Source: Pisolithus tinctorius
Lineage: Eukaryota; Basidiomycota; Agaricomycetes; Boletales; Pisolithaceae
DNA: 64,000 nt
Assembly (NCBI GenBank): GCA_024663395.1
Contig: JANFAH010000002.1
Location: forward strand, 1,364,001-1,428,000
Direction of reading: 5' to 3'
Positions within the stretch are counted from its first letter, which is position 1. Each line of letters opens with the position of its first letter. The translations under genes and the position numbers were made by a program. Of this stretch, positions 44,483 to 56,729 are shown one piece after another. The notes under the pieces were generated by a model, which searched no databases, was not told where the DNA came from, and worked only from the letters and a program-made list of their open reading frames with translations.

Positions 44483-44634
44483 ATGAGGCCGTCTATAATT
44501 TTACTCCTCCGTGGTATATACAATGTTTTTTTACATTTCGCATTTTAATTGACCACTGCGGCCGCATCATATACTCAACATTTACTTAGAGTGAGAAAAA
44601 GACAATGGCTAGACAGCCAACAGAATTGCGAAGG

Positions 44635-45340
44635 ATAATCTCATTCTACTAAAACAACCGCTGATGTATCCCGATAGGCGGAAGCTTAGCGAATGCATGG
44701 CTTTGCGATATAGCATAGTTAACATGAAGCTTAAAAAATGAGATAGCGGGATGGTCTCATTCTGCTAAAACCAGAGGTGATGGAGCCTGATAGACGGAAC
44801 CCGAATGCGTGGGCTATGCTATTTACAGCGTTCACTTGGGATTTACAAAACACAATAACGACTAATAATAGGATAACAATATTTACAGCGTTCACTTGGG
44901 AGTTACAAAACAAGATAACAGCTAATATTAGGATAACAATGCAAAGGAAGATGTCAGCCTGCAAAAACAGCATTCCACGGATCCCGATAGATGGAACCCT
45001 TCCAAATGAGCGGCCTGCACAATATGCAAGGTTGATATGGACTGTCTCGACCTGCTAACATGGAATTTGATGGATCCTGATAGACGGAGCCCTTCAAAGT
45101 GAGCGGACTGCATGAGATGCAAGGCTGAGAGCAATTGGTCATCGGATGCAAATGCAAAGCAATATTCTCATTGCACTAACGTAGGATCCAAGGTATGCCC
45201 ACAGGTTGGACATGTGCAAACGAGCAGAGTGTGAGATTTGCAAGGTTCAATTCAGGGAGAAAGTTGCATTCTGCTATTGTAGGAGCCAATGTATTTCGAT
45301 AGGTGGAAGCTTGGCAAATGAGCAGATAAATATTTCTCAG
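44635..45340 (+). repeat. Degenerate minisatellite of about six units
   Basis: A motif like CTCATTCTGCTAAAAC, then TGATGGATCCCGATAGRCGGAACC, then AAATGAGC, recurs at about 44,638, 44,755, 44,956, 45,045, 45,163 and 45,264, often ending GCATGAGATGCAAGG. It lies between the 3' ends of the Zn2Cys6 gene and the transposase gene. Confidence 0.65.
44821..44940 (+). repeat. 60-bp tandem duplication
   Basis: 44,821-44,880 and 44,881-44,940 are two exactly adjacent 60-bp copies with a few base differences, each starting ATTTACAGCGTTCACTTGGG. Confidence 0.95.
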
Positions 45341-45670
45341 CAGACGGGAATACCACCAAGGGCATTCAGCCAGTAACTAGTGCCCGATTCACCCTCTGCA
45401 TTGAGCAATAAATATTCTGTTTCCCAACAATGGTTTGTTGCCATTCATCTCAGCCCGTGGACGCATGAGCCTTTCAAGACAGACGATATACATACGCATG
45501 TCATACCAGACATATCCACAATGGAAATAAAACATGCGAAAGGTAAATGAATGGGCTAGCTTGCCACTGGGCGTCTCCTGTGAAGTACCTGCTGACCCAC
45601 CCATCAGCTACAGGGCGGAATGCAAGGGCGGGGGACGGAAACTGCAGGTTCACATTGAGCTAACATTTAA

Positions 45671-48600
45671 CTACAAATCTTTCTCCAGGACAAACTGAAT
45701 ATCAGTCGCATTCATGGCCTGCCATTTGCGTTCGGCATGCTCGGCCAACCTCGAATACATCATCCTCTGCCTCGCTGCATAACACCACACCCCAGGAGCT
45801 CCAATAGCACTGTTTCCCATCTGTATCTTATGCCATTCTTTTGCTCGAAATCTGAAGAAACTTATAGCCCATTGAAATTCTGATATTACGAGCTCTTCCT
45901 CTTCTTCCCAACGATCTTTGACGGATTTTGCTCGCAGCCAATGAATGCGATAAACTAATTGAAGCAAATTCATCAACCTCAAAGCACTTTTGAACAGTAA
46001 GGTCAACATACATTCAGACATCCAACTCTTTGATTCTGTGTCCCACGGGACGTCGATCGACCAAAACCATGGAAGATGGGTTCCGTGGTGTTCCTGTGCA
46101 TTTTGGGAGAAGGCTGCTGTCTGCACAGCCAGGTCTTCTTTATGAAGCTCTTGATAACGTCCTAAGATATCTGCACCTGCACCAAGTGCAACCATGGCAT
46201 CTCTGCATCGATTATAAATCGTGGCCTGTTTTTTTACTGAGACATTGATAGTGCAGATCATATCCCAGGCCCGAGTTTTCGTAGAATAGCTCTTAGCTGT
46301 GCGCACCACCCCCTGAAAGACAGCTGCCTTGTCTGCCAACATAAGACGGAGGCCATGTAGCGCATCATTAGCTTGACCTGTGTGAAGCTTCAGCTCCATT
46401 TCTGCAAGATTTTGAAGCCCTCGAGCTCGACATGCATCAATGCCAAGAGTGGATGGAAGTGGCAATTTGTCCTGTGGTCCTGCCAGGGTTCCATCTGAGG
46501 CGGGCAACTCATCCCCCACATCGTCCAGCCAACCATCATCCGAAGCATAATCCTGCTCGGAATTTGCGTCAAGAAACGCAGTCGGCTGTATGGATTCGCT
46601 GGCGGAAGTGTTGGAGCCCGCTTCAAGGTGCAGCTTCAAGTAAATCGCGGCATCCGCAATAAAACCCGATTGTTCAGATGAAATGCGATCAGCACGGCGT
46701 GCCATAGCCAATTTTTTCAATTCCGATGCCCGTTCCCTGATGTCCTTTCTGTCCATGTGAAGTGAGGTTATGGCCTCTTCTAAGCGTAAACTGCGTGCTA
46801 GCCAACTAGCCGCTCCATGTAGGCTTCCGCTGGGTCTTGGTTCCTCCAATAACGTTAGTTCAATGGCACGCACTGTTGGTGCTTCTCGTGATATGTAAGT
46901 ATTTTGCGTTTATCCAAAAAGGCAGACGCCATACCCGCCCTTAATTGAACTTCGAAGATGTCCATGGCAGATGGGTCGGTGACGCGATCTTGCAGTGCAC
47001 GAATCTCTTGCGTTCGCCAGCTGTCTCGCTGCTCTGCAGTCAAGGCTTCATCTAGCTTTATATATGCCTGCCTCACCAATGGCGCTGCTGCTCGAGCCGC
47101 TTTGAGCTTCCGCAATAGGCTATCCGCTTAATCTTGGATGTCAGAGAGTGCGCTGCAAGTGGATGCTCAGACTAACCAATCCGAATCATCTTCATGAAGT
47201 TGGAATCATTCATCTGGAAATCCAGCAGTTCTTGGCGATGTGGTGAGGTCATCCTGCGTGCAGATGTGGATGCCACGTTAAGGACGGACCACAACGTTTC
47301 AATGATTTCTCTGTCTACCCATCCAGCCCCCTTGATGAACAGTGGGGCATACTGTGCATAACATTCCTTCTTGTGCCCATGCGCATGCCATATGCCGATT
47401 CCAGGGATAATCCGAAGCGACAACGGGATATCAATCAACTCACTTTGACCCACACGCTTCCACAGATTCGTCATGTAGGAGCAGTTAATGTCGTAGAAGC
47501 AAACCACTTGTTTGATCCCTTCCATATTGTATCCCAACGCATTTGCCAAAGAGTAGTCCATGTTCAACTGTCTGCAGCACCATCAGCAGGTGTCAAAATC
47601 GACGATTCAACCTCATACCTTTCTCCTTTTTGGAAGTCAACAACACAATGCGGATAAAAGCATCCGTGCCATGCGCATGCAGTCGCCCCAATTCCAGTCG
47701 CATGAAGCTTTCCCCGGGCTGCGTTTGCCTGACTGATAGCTCTGTGGTTGTTGCAGGTGGATTTCTGTGCCTGAGCTCAGATCATGTTTTGCATGGGTTG
47801 AATGAATTCATACCTCCGCAATATGTGGAGTGGCCTTCAAATAGTCCGCATAGTTTGGATTGGACACCATATAACCTAGTCCGTCCATCAACCGCACTTG
47901 ATCTTCGGATTTCCGCTCATGCATGTGTTGCGCTTTAAAGTTTCCGTCCATTACTACTGTGCAGGTGAACCACCAGCTGGAGAAGGTCAGCATATGAGGA
48001 TTGAAGTATTGGAGCAGCTTACTGGTCCAAATCCTCATTGGTATCAACATTTATTCCAGGCTGGGGGCATGCTGCGCAAAATAATGCCAGTCCGCCTTTC
48101 TCTGCTGACCTGGTTGTCCCACAGAATCCATTCCATTTAAGTAGCTTGAGGTATCTCCATTTCCGCGCAACCCGTAGAAGCTCACGGTATCTATCCTGAT
48201 TGACCCTTCAGATATTCCAACACTTGGAACCAAAATACCAAATCTTACTGGAACTAGGTGTGGAAACACACTGGATGTGATCCGATGCAACTTGCTGTAA
48301 TAGTTCATACCGGACGTTCCACATTCCAGGTTGTCCCTCAGGAAGTCATCCAGAACCGCAAATGTGAATGCGGTGCTTGGCTTCTCAAACATTGAGGGAA
48401 ATAGTTTGGCTCTGAGTAACTGTATGTATCGGGCTTCTGCAGTCTCGCATTCACACCAATTCACTACAATGAAATGAACACCTGTGACATCCACGACAGT
48501 GAGATATCTTGACCCCGCTGGAGGACGGAGGTGCTTTGGGTTTTCTTCGATATCTTCCACATCTTCCCACTCTTGATCATCCATGGGCAGAGGTTCACCT

Positions 48601-49322
48601 GCTGCTTGCTGGGCTTGTGCGATCGCATGGGGACAGGGTGCTCCACCATGTCCCAGGTGCAACCGAATGCCAGTCTGTGGGTCTTGATGTGAATGTAATT
48701 CTGGGCAACCAGCTGATCTCTCACCATATGGAGGGCGGATTCCTCGTAGAAGTCCCCTGTCCACTGTTGGATCCTGTGGAAAGGCAGACTCTCATGACTC
48801 TTCCAGCAACATTCTGTGCAGAATAGGGGCTGATGCAAGCAATCCGGACATCTGTACACCCCGTCGTTGCCACACCAGGTGCAATTCCTTGGCTCTGGGG
48901 AGGCTTCCAGCTCCAGGAGTATCTTCAAGAACTCCCCCTTCCGTGGAACCCATTTGCAGATGTAATCGTTCTGCGTCTGACACACCATGTGAAGTCCGCT
49001 TTCGGGTTGGCGAACTGCTGCATACCTTTTTCTGCGGTAACATCAGCTGCTGGACCAGTGGGCTCATGCTTTCATGTCCGTCGAAGGCTGAATCCGCCCA
49101 TGCATCAAAGTACTTGTGGGAGCGAGACCTTGAATGCTTGGATGGCGAGGATCGGGGAGAATGGACAGGGGTTGCTGGATCTGGCTGTTTGATCACGACT
49201 TCTACCAATCGCGATCTATATCTACCTCCAGTTCTCCGAGTCTTGACTTCCAGCTGCTTCACCCGATGGCCTGGGGTAGGACCAATCATTCTCATGCCCT
49301 TTTGAGTACTTCCCTTGGCCAT
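45671..49322 (-). CDS. KDZ transposase with CxC2 cysteine cluster
   Basis: Multi-exon minus-strand gene. The N-terminus is basic and Ser-rich. A CxC2 cluster at about 48,780-48,900 (Cys-x2-Cys, Cys-x2-Cys, Cys-x3-Cys, His, His) is followed by the KDZ catalytic core: first Asp in Val-Met-Asp-Gly-Asn-Phe-Lys (about 47,945), second in Tyr-Asp-Ile-Asn-Cys-Ser-Tyr (about 47,485), and the Glu in Glu-Ile-Ile-Glu-Thr-Leu-Trp-Ser-Val (about 47,300). Exon joins at 48,010-48,060 and 47,570-47,620 restore conserved sequence without frame loss. A long helical C-terminus ends at 45,671. It cuts and pastes the element in the nucleus. I found no nonsense codon in the parts I could chain, so it may be active. 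Confidence 0.88.
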
Positions 49323-49696
49323 CTGGAGGTTGCTGATTTGACAGTATGAGGTCAGTTGTTAGAAACACTACCGCTAGTGCAAGTCGCTTTATCATTTAGC
49401 TCTATTGATGTCGGTACCTTAACACATGTCAGGGCATAAATACAAACGCAACTACACTGGCCTTGCGCAATGCATGGCGCTGCCTTCTTATTACCGCTCA
49501 ATCCCTGCCCGCACATTCCCTTCCTGCTGCAACATTACCTGGGTGCTTTGCCTGGATTATGATGGTGAATTTGGATGCTATATTAGCTGATGTAGGTGAA
49601 ACGAGATGTTCGGTATCAATATAAGTATGGATATGATTGGGCCAGCCAACTGACAGCCCGGATGCAAACCGGGAGCTAATCCGCCTTTGGGTGGGA

Positions 49697-49805
49697 TCCT
49701 GTCAAAGAGATCAGCCCGATTGGATATTTCGGTCGCTTCACGGAGCTCCCATCAAAGATATCAGCCTGATTGGATATTTCGGTTGCTTCACAGAGGTCCG
49801 AACGA
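49697..49805 (+). repeat. 54-bp tandem repeat in the divergent promoter
   Basis: Two adjacent copies of a block with ATCAGCCCGATTGGATATTT, starting near 49,697 and 49,751, in the intergenic space between the minus-strand transposase and the plus-strand gene. Most differences are CpG to TpG or CpA. Confidence 0.75.
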
Positions 49806-49922
49806 ATTCCTTGGCATGACCGTACTAGTACTGAAATGCATTGAGACCAAACAAGGGCACAAAAAAACTTAGCAGCCAACCATCTATTATACACCATTAT
49901 ACATCATACCACATCATACTCC

Positions 49923-52456
49923 ATGGAGTCCCAGTACGAATCAGACACCTGGGATCAGATGGAAAGAGATGATGCTGATGGTGAGCGAGATATAGAACCA
50001 TCAGATGTGGGGGAAAGGGAGGAAGAAACATTTGAAGTGGAAGAGTTGGAGATCCTTGGGCGCCGACGCCAGAAATGGAGGCAAGCAGGGAAGAAGAAGA
50101 AGCCTGCAGTTCTGCTATCTATATGGGAGGAGATGCAGGGATTGGACAGGAACAAAGAGTTGAGAGGGAGCAAAGTCCAGACCAAGTGCAAGGTATGCTC
50201 TAAAAGTTCTGATTCGGATGCTCACAATTCAAAGCACCCTTGTAGCTAATACAAGATTGGTTGAAAAAGCCCCTCCGTTCAAAGAAGCCCTGAATTACCC
50301 TTAGATCCAGTTACAAATACTCTGTGCAGGCAGTGGTCCACGAATTGTACCAAGAGCAAATACAGGAGAAGCTTGCAAAAATGAAAGTAGAAGAAGGCGA
50401 TACCCATGGAAGCAAGCAGATCCAACAGTATCAGAATGCATTGACAGCTTTTATTCAGGATGACCTGACAGAGGAACAATTGGCTGCAGCTGAAGATATA
50501 GCGGAAAGGTGGAATGGGCGGGAAGGCCCTGCGCCAGAGACAAAAGCAAGGTGCGATTTTATGAGGTCAACTTCCCAGTCTTCAATTTATCCTGGTTCCC
50601 AGGAATGCAGCCAAGTATGGGTACAAGTATGTCCGAAACTTTGTGATGGAGATGTGGAGATATTGCGGAATGCACATAGTGTGTATGGCTGGGTGGAAAA
50701 ATGAGGAGGGAACTATACAGGCATGCATGTGAGTCCACCATATTCTCCTCTAGGCCTAGGTAAGACTCATGCAATGACAGTATGGACTTCAATAACGAAA
50801 TCGCAGATGGGATCCCCTTCAATGATGTCTGCACACTGGAAGGAAGCTGGCGAGAGTACCTTGGGGAAACATTTGAGGAACCAGGAACACCGCCCAAGCA
50901 TGATGGCGAGTCAAGTCCCAAACGTGCTCGGAAAAAGACAGCAGCCAAAGCAACGAGGACGGGCAAGGTTGACTCTGTGAAATTGGTGAAAAATGCCGAT
51001 GGAGAGATTTGGATAGGAGAAATTGCAGGCCTTAGCCGGGACCAACTACAAAAAACGGTTCGCAGATTTATGACTGCTCACTACTGTGAGTGGCCAGAGT
51101 ATTTAGTCTCCTCAATCTCTGATGAGTGCTATCAGGATTAGCATGCAGAAATCCCTTGTCAGCAGTGCCGTTCAAGAATTTCGGTCATCATCAAGCAGAA
51201 ATGATAGCAGCCCGCCATCTTCCTGAAGGATTTACCTTCGACCATGACCCAAGTCACATGTGGATGACAACAGCTACCCAGCTGCTGTCCTTTTGGCGCA
51301 AGCGACAGGAAACCCATCCAAATGATGTGTTTGGATTTCAGAAATGGATCGATCAATCTGGCGTGCTGCAGCCACCAGTGGATAGAACTTTGGTACCCCT
51401 CCAGGTTGTGAGGCAGCGGAAATACCAAAAGACACCTGCCCCCAAATACAAAAAGAATCCTGGAAGGAAAAATGTCAAGGGCAAGGGTAAAGCACAGGAA
51501 GAGGGAGTGGCGGATGATAGCCCAGATGATAGTGCAGATGATAGCCCAGATGACAGCCCGGATGACAGTTTGGATGATCACAGCAAGGCTGAGGGGAGCG
51601 ATGTTGGAACAGATGATCCCTCCACTAAAAAGGTGCGCCATGTGTGATTTTCATGCATGACAGATCAGCACTAATGCAATTCCGGTCTTCAGGTATCTGG
51701 CGGGAGGCAAAACCGTGCCAAGACACCATTCCCTTCTCGTTCCCGCTCAAATCCCCCACCAGCTGAGCTCTCTGCACCTCCAGCCCATGCAGACACCCCG
51801 GTGCATCGTCCACGAAATAAAGCGCTAACTGACGATAATGGGAGGGAAAGCAACGGCCATGATTCCGATGATGAAGCTGATGAAGACACTTATTTGCCCA
51901 CCCTATCCAATTCAAAGAAATCGGCAACATCCCTGAATAGTGAGCTTCCCGCTGTAATTTGTATTCACAGCAAACCCTGATCTGCACTCAGGGAGCAAGT
52001 ACACAACTGAACTACAGGACCACTCAGAATACGCAGATGCAGATGGATTGGAGAGCATTCCTTTCACTGACCTCCCAACTGAGGAGGGGTCAACGAGCAG
52101 AAACAAAGGCAGAAAGCTGAAATCCGCCCTGAAGCGCACACACAAGGCAAGTTCGGCCATGTTGAATCAGTTGTCATAGCTAACAAGTTTGCGCTGTGTG
52201 TTAAGTAGGCTCTGTCAGAATCGAGTGAGCCAGACATGAATCGACGTCGACCTGGGGCCAAATACTCGTCCAAGTCCAACAATAATGGATCTGTGACCTC
52301 CAATGCAGCATCCACGAATGTGAAACAGGGCATCCCTGGGAGCACCTGGAAGTCACCTCGTGTCAGAAAGGCCCCTGCAAGGCCAGATGCAGATGTTCCA
52401 TCTCCTGATGCAAAGAGATCACGCAAGCAAACAGGCAGCAATCAGAAGTGGAAGTA
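49923..52456 (+). CDS. Unnamed multi-exon protein family, KDZ cargo gene
   Basis: Exons at about 49,923-50,190, 50,330-50,550, 50,600-50,723, 50,782-51,090, 51,126-51,630, 51,690-51,940, 52,000-52,145 and 52,209-52,456. The N-terminus is acidic with a basic patch (Arg-Arg-Arg-Gln-Lys-Trp, Lys-Lys-Lys-Lys). A helical region with Phe-Val-Met-Glu-Met-Trp follows, then a middle domain with Gly-Phe-Gln-Lys-Trp-Ile. A run of Asp-Asp-Ser-Pro repeats lies at about 51,515-51,590, and the C-terminus is basic. I recall similar multicopy unnamed proteins in basidiomycetes but no characterised domain. It is divergent from the transposase across a 600-bp shared promoter, so both may be expressed together. 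Confidence 0.55.
51515..51590 (+). repeat. Short coding repeat (Asp-Asp-Ser-Pro)
   Basis: About five copies of a 15-bp unit GATGATAGCCCAGAT or close variants within the exon. Confidence 0.7.
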
Positions 52457-52893
52457 GTTGTCGAATCCCTCAAACATTCAGAGTGGAAACCTTTTTTGGA
52501 ACTCATGTACGGTCTATAGAGGGCTTAGCCTAGTTTTACACATTAGAATACAAGTGTATGGAATGTACGGTAGCTCATGACACCATGGTGGTTGTGAGAG
52601 GCGTCTTTGATATCAGAGAGAGGGATAGTTAAGCGGGATGATTGAGCAGGACAATTGAGCGGAGAGCTGAGCGGGACAGGTCTACATATTGGCCATGTGG
52701 AAGCGACTGGTAGCTATCTATGTAGGGAGATATTGCTGCTCATCTCCCATGTATTGCTGTTACCCAAAATTTGGCTCCGTCCGCCATTGTCCAACCTTGC
52801 TTCCCACGGTGTGAATGATATTCTCGCCATTGTTCCTACAAGTTTAAATCTTGATTGATCATCGAGCTATCAGCGAACCCATCGTCATCGAAT

Positions 52894-55002
52894 ATGTCCA
52901 CCGAACAGTCCTGCCAAGTTCGTTTCCGTCGTCAAGGTGAGGTTATCTTCATTGTTGGATCCAGCGACCTAAGCCATCCACAGCTAATGTAAGACCAATC
53001 GAGCCAAGGCAATCTAGCTCCCGCATGAAGCAGTCCAAAAATCTGGAGGAGAGGCTAGTACGACTGCGTGAGTTGCGAGAGCCAACCCCGCCACCAATTG
53101 TCTCAAGTGGAAGGGCGGATATGGCGGGGTCAAACATCGATATTGTGGCCAGTGAGTGAACATGATTTCTCTCCAAGCACAAAAACAAAGTTCTTTCAAT
53201 ATAGATTCATCTGAAAGTTTTCTGGCTCAGTTCCTGCAGGAAAGGGAGCCAACCGCTCTGGCAGAGGTCGGAATCGCAGCCGGTGAGTTGGCATGATTGC
53301 CCTTCAAGCTAATGAAAAAACTAATTTTCTAGTAATGGATCCACACGAAAACTTGATGAATCGGTTCCTGAATGAACGGGAACCAACTGCTCCCCCAGCA
53401 GATGGTATGAACGTGGATCTACTCGAGCAATTGCTGAATGCGCGGGAACCATCAGCACCACCAGTCACGGACGAGACATTAAACAGGATGGATGGGTCTT
53501 CAACACCTGCACAAGACATTACTATGCAGGTCGATTTTCTGGCAGACTTGCAGAATGTGCGGGAACCGTCTCCTCTGCCCATCACCCGCGAATCATCAAA
53601 TCTGAGGGACCGATCTCCTCAACCCGATTCTCCAACTAACCTGCTTGCTCAATTGCAGGATGTGAGGGAACCAACACCTCCCCTGCACATTTCAAATGTA
53701 CCTGTCGAATCTTTTGACTTGGCAGCGGATGAGGACAATGGCGCAAACCGTTTGACTTTTGGCATGCCCGAACAATCAGAGATGAGGGATCTCTTCAAAG
53801 AAATATGCAACGGTGAGTATATTTGGTTCTATTCATGTGATCAGGGATATCCATCAGTTATGTAGGTGAACTTCCATCCAAACAGCAATCTCTTCAAATG
53901 GAACAATGGGGATTGGCACCTGTTCCGCATTGCGATCAGGGTATGGGCATGAGCTTAATCTGAAACACCGTTGACGTTGATAATTTTAGTCCTGCGCACC
54001 TTACATGCCGCGGTATCTCGCTACTGTGGAAACACCGCTCCCAGCGACATGCCATTCGATCCCACCCTCGATAGGCACCTCGTGCGTGCTGCGAATGCCA
54101 TTGCGAGAGAATTGGGCACAGCTGCAAGGGACCAGTATGGTGCAGCGTCTCAGGGCCTTTGACTCGTCAATATGCTCGATTTGATGGAAGTCGTTTGTTA
54201 TCTGCGTTCCGCCTTTGAAAATTGTCTGGAGCCATTCATCGCCAGCCAATCACACCCATCTCGCCAGTCTGTGGTAGAGATGGGTATCGTCTACTTGGCA
54301 TGCCGGATTGAGATGGCCTCTGTACATTTGAAGCAGACTGCCGATATTGTGGGATGGCCCGTGCATTGGTTTGCAAACCTAGCAATGGACTTGGTAGGTT
54401 TTACATCAATTTTTCACAATGTGGGACTGATACATAATTCCTTCAGAATCAGCTTAATAGCTTGATTCTGGTGACAGTGTCACGTGCCAGTTATACTCCT
54501 CCCCTCCCAGCGTGCTACCATGCATACCTCAGACACCAAGATGATGAGGTTAGCTTCCGCAAGCAAATGCAGCTAATTCCCCTTAGCACATTTTGCCTAA
54601 TCAACAATATCAGCGCCATCGTCCCGCATTGGACCCCACACACAGATGATCCCAATTCCAGCTTTGCATTCCCTTGGTGGCTATATCGCTCCGAGGAATA
54701 CGCAGCGGATTCCCAAAGATTGCAAGGCAAAGGATTGTTTTCCGCGGCCTGGGATTTTTTTAAGGTATGCCGCTTATTCTCGTCGCTGCAAATAGTTGAT
54801 GATGGCCCAGGGCTTATGGCCATTGCCTGAGGTGCCAATCGCAGACCATCTCGATGGCCATATTGAGGAGCAGCAGGCAAACTACTGCATCAAAAATATT
54901 CAGAAATATGCCGATGTTGTCAACGGTCGGGGTCGACAAATCGACCATTTCTACACTAGGTGGTGGGCATTGCGCGGGTTGTTGGGCATGCCGCTTCAAT
55001 AG
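52894..55002 (+). CDS. Unnamed KDZ cargo protein with Arg-Glu-Pro repeats encoded in part by separate exons
   Basis: From the ATG at 52,894, the first two repeats sit on small separate exons (about 53,030-53,150 and 53,205-53,280) and four more on the exon 53,334-53,810. The unit is Leu-x2-Leu-x3-Arg-Glu-Pro-(Thr/Ser)-(Pro/Ala)-(Pro/Leu), repeated six times. Helix-rich exons follow: about 53,866-53,938, 53,990-54,160, 54,170-54,392, 54,450-54,764 and 54,800-55,002. The last part is globular with many Trp. No known domain recognised. A TGA at about 54,161 may be removed by splicing. The repeats resemble a linear interaction motif displayed many times. Confidence 0.5.
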
Positions 55003-55068
55003 TTTACATGTTTTTGACTGTGGAGTTGGTTGTATATACATTGCTGTAAATGTTGATCATTTATGAGA

Positions 55069-55260
55069 TGCCGCCCATTCGCATGATGTCTGAACCCCCG
55101 CCCATCCGCGTGATGTCTCACAATCCGCCCATCTGCATGATGGCCTGAGTAGTTTTACTTTTGTTGCAGTTTATGATGCAAACCCTTTAGCCCTGAGTAC
55201 CCGCCCAATCTATGATGTCTAAGCACCCGCCCATTTGCAAAATCTTGGCAACACCGCCTG
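55069..55260 (+). repeat. Short repeat, CCGCCCATYYGCATGATGTC type
   Basis: At least four imperfect copies of this motif (about 55,072, 55,099, 55,129 and 55,228) in the 3' intergenic space between the convergent Arg-Glu-Pro gene and TET/JBP gene. Confidence 0.65.
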
Positions 55261-55341
55261 TCCAAAGTTCGAGAGCCAGCATATCCTAATAAAATACGAG
55301 ATCCACATGGCCTACTAAATCTTACATTAAATTTTGCAGCT

Positions 55342-56584
55342 TCAAATCAACAGTTCTCCAGTTGCAACTGGTCTAGGTAGTAGGTCGTCCATCCGCGGTG
55401 ATTGACACATGGGAACGTGCACTGACTGATGTACGTTGGCACGCATGTAGTACGCCAGGCATGCTCTGTCACCATCTACAGCTCCCACCCCATGCTCCAA
55501 TGCTGAACCTGAAAATGCAATGATGGTCCCTGGGTTGTAGCGCAGCCGCAGATCCAGCGTTGGAATGACAAAGTCCAAGGGTGGGTAGTCGCCCACGGTT
55601 ACCAGCATGTCATACCATGGATCCCATCCATTGATATCCCTGTGGTAACAAGTTGCCCAATTCACCATCACAGACATGCTGCTATACGTGGAGCTCCATA
55701 TCGGCAGTATGGAGCTCATATCTGAATCCGCCCGCTGTTCTGCCTGTTTGCCAAGGCGGATCAATGCTTCCCTGCCATCTGCATACATTCGCGGGTGGAT
55801 GACATGCAGGATCGCAGATAACAGGGCATTGGTGTTGGACATTTGGTCGACCCATTCCCTTGTAGAAGTGTTTTCCATCCTGGATTTGAGCAGCTGTGAG
55901 GCTTCCAGAAAGCCATTTTGGGGCTTCAAGATGGATGAGCGCTTTATTTACAAGGTGAGCAATGATCACTCACCCCACGACCCTGTTGAAACCATGCGGG
56001 TGACAGGTTGATGGCGCCTTTCAACTCAGCATTATCGCAGAAATATGACTTGTCCATCCGCCATGCCTGTGGGGAAGCCTTTATGCTCTCCCACAGTGGT
56101 TCCCTCAGAAGATGAAGGCAGTTCCATACGTCGGCCTGCCCATTACACTAAGTCAGTAGAATATGAGATTCTGCATTTCCTTACCCTTCTTTTTGGGCTG
56201 AGAGCATCCGGCAAATACCATACGCGGATGGTGTTTGAATCAGTCACCAGAATGGACGGCTCAGTCACTTCTGCATATCTCTCAGCAGCTTCTGCATTGC
56301 AGGTTTTTCCACCCTGATTTTTCCTGACGTTGACTGCGGAAAGATGAAAACTTCCATCGCACCATTATGATGGATGTACTTGGGCGATGATAGGCCTGTG
56401 AGATTACTGACGATATGCGATCCGCTTCACATAACACCGGAAATGGAATCGATATATCTGGAAGGGCGCAAGGTCCGCTGAATACCTCCTCTTGAAATCT
56501 GGCTTTCATGTATGACGCAATGCAGTCTGTTAGTTCCATTCGCCATCCATGGGGGATTTTAGACGTGTCTTGCGTAGTATTCAT
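55342..56584 (-). CDS. TET/JBP-type 2-oxoglutarate/Fe(II) dioxygenase
   Basis: Exons on the minus strand: 56,584 to about 56,430, about 56,316-56,190, about 56,152-55,964 and about 55,932-55,342. The core reads Arg-Val-Trp-Tyr-Leu-Pro-Asp-Ala-Leu at about 56,215. The iron-binding His-x-Asp lies in His-Arg-Asp-Ile-Asn-Gly-Trp (about 55,625-55,645), the distal His in Leu-Glu-His-Gly-Val-Gly, and the 2-oxoglutarate-binding Arg in Leu-Ala-Tyr-Tyr-Met-Arg (both about 55,445-55,500). These enzymes oxidise 5-methylcytosine in DNA, and fungal members are known to be carried with KDZ transposases. All key residues are present and no stop interrupts the chained frame. I infer that it lets the element oppose methylation of its own ends. 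Confidence 0.85.
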
Positions 56585-56729
56585 GCTTGGGGTGGATGAG
56601 GTCGGAATTGTATAGCAGGCGAGCCGCTTGCAGCTTGTTGGAAAATTATGGCATTTCGGGACACTTGCCTCAATATTTTACTGTGATCCAATCAATATGT
56701 TGTGATGCTATACATGCTATTGGTGTTGG

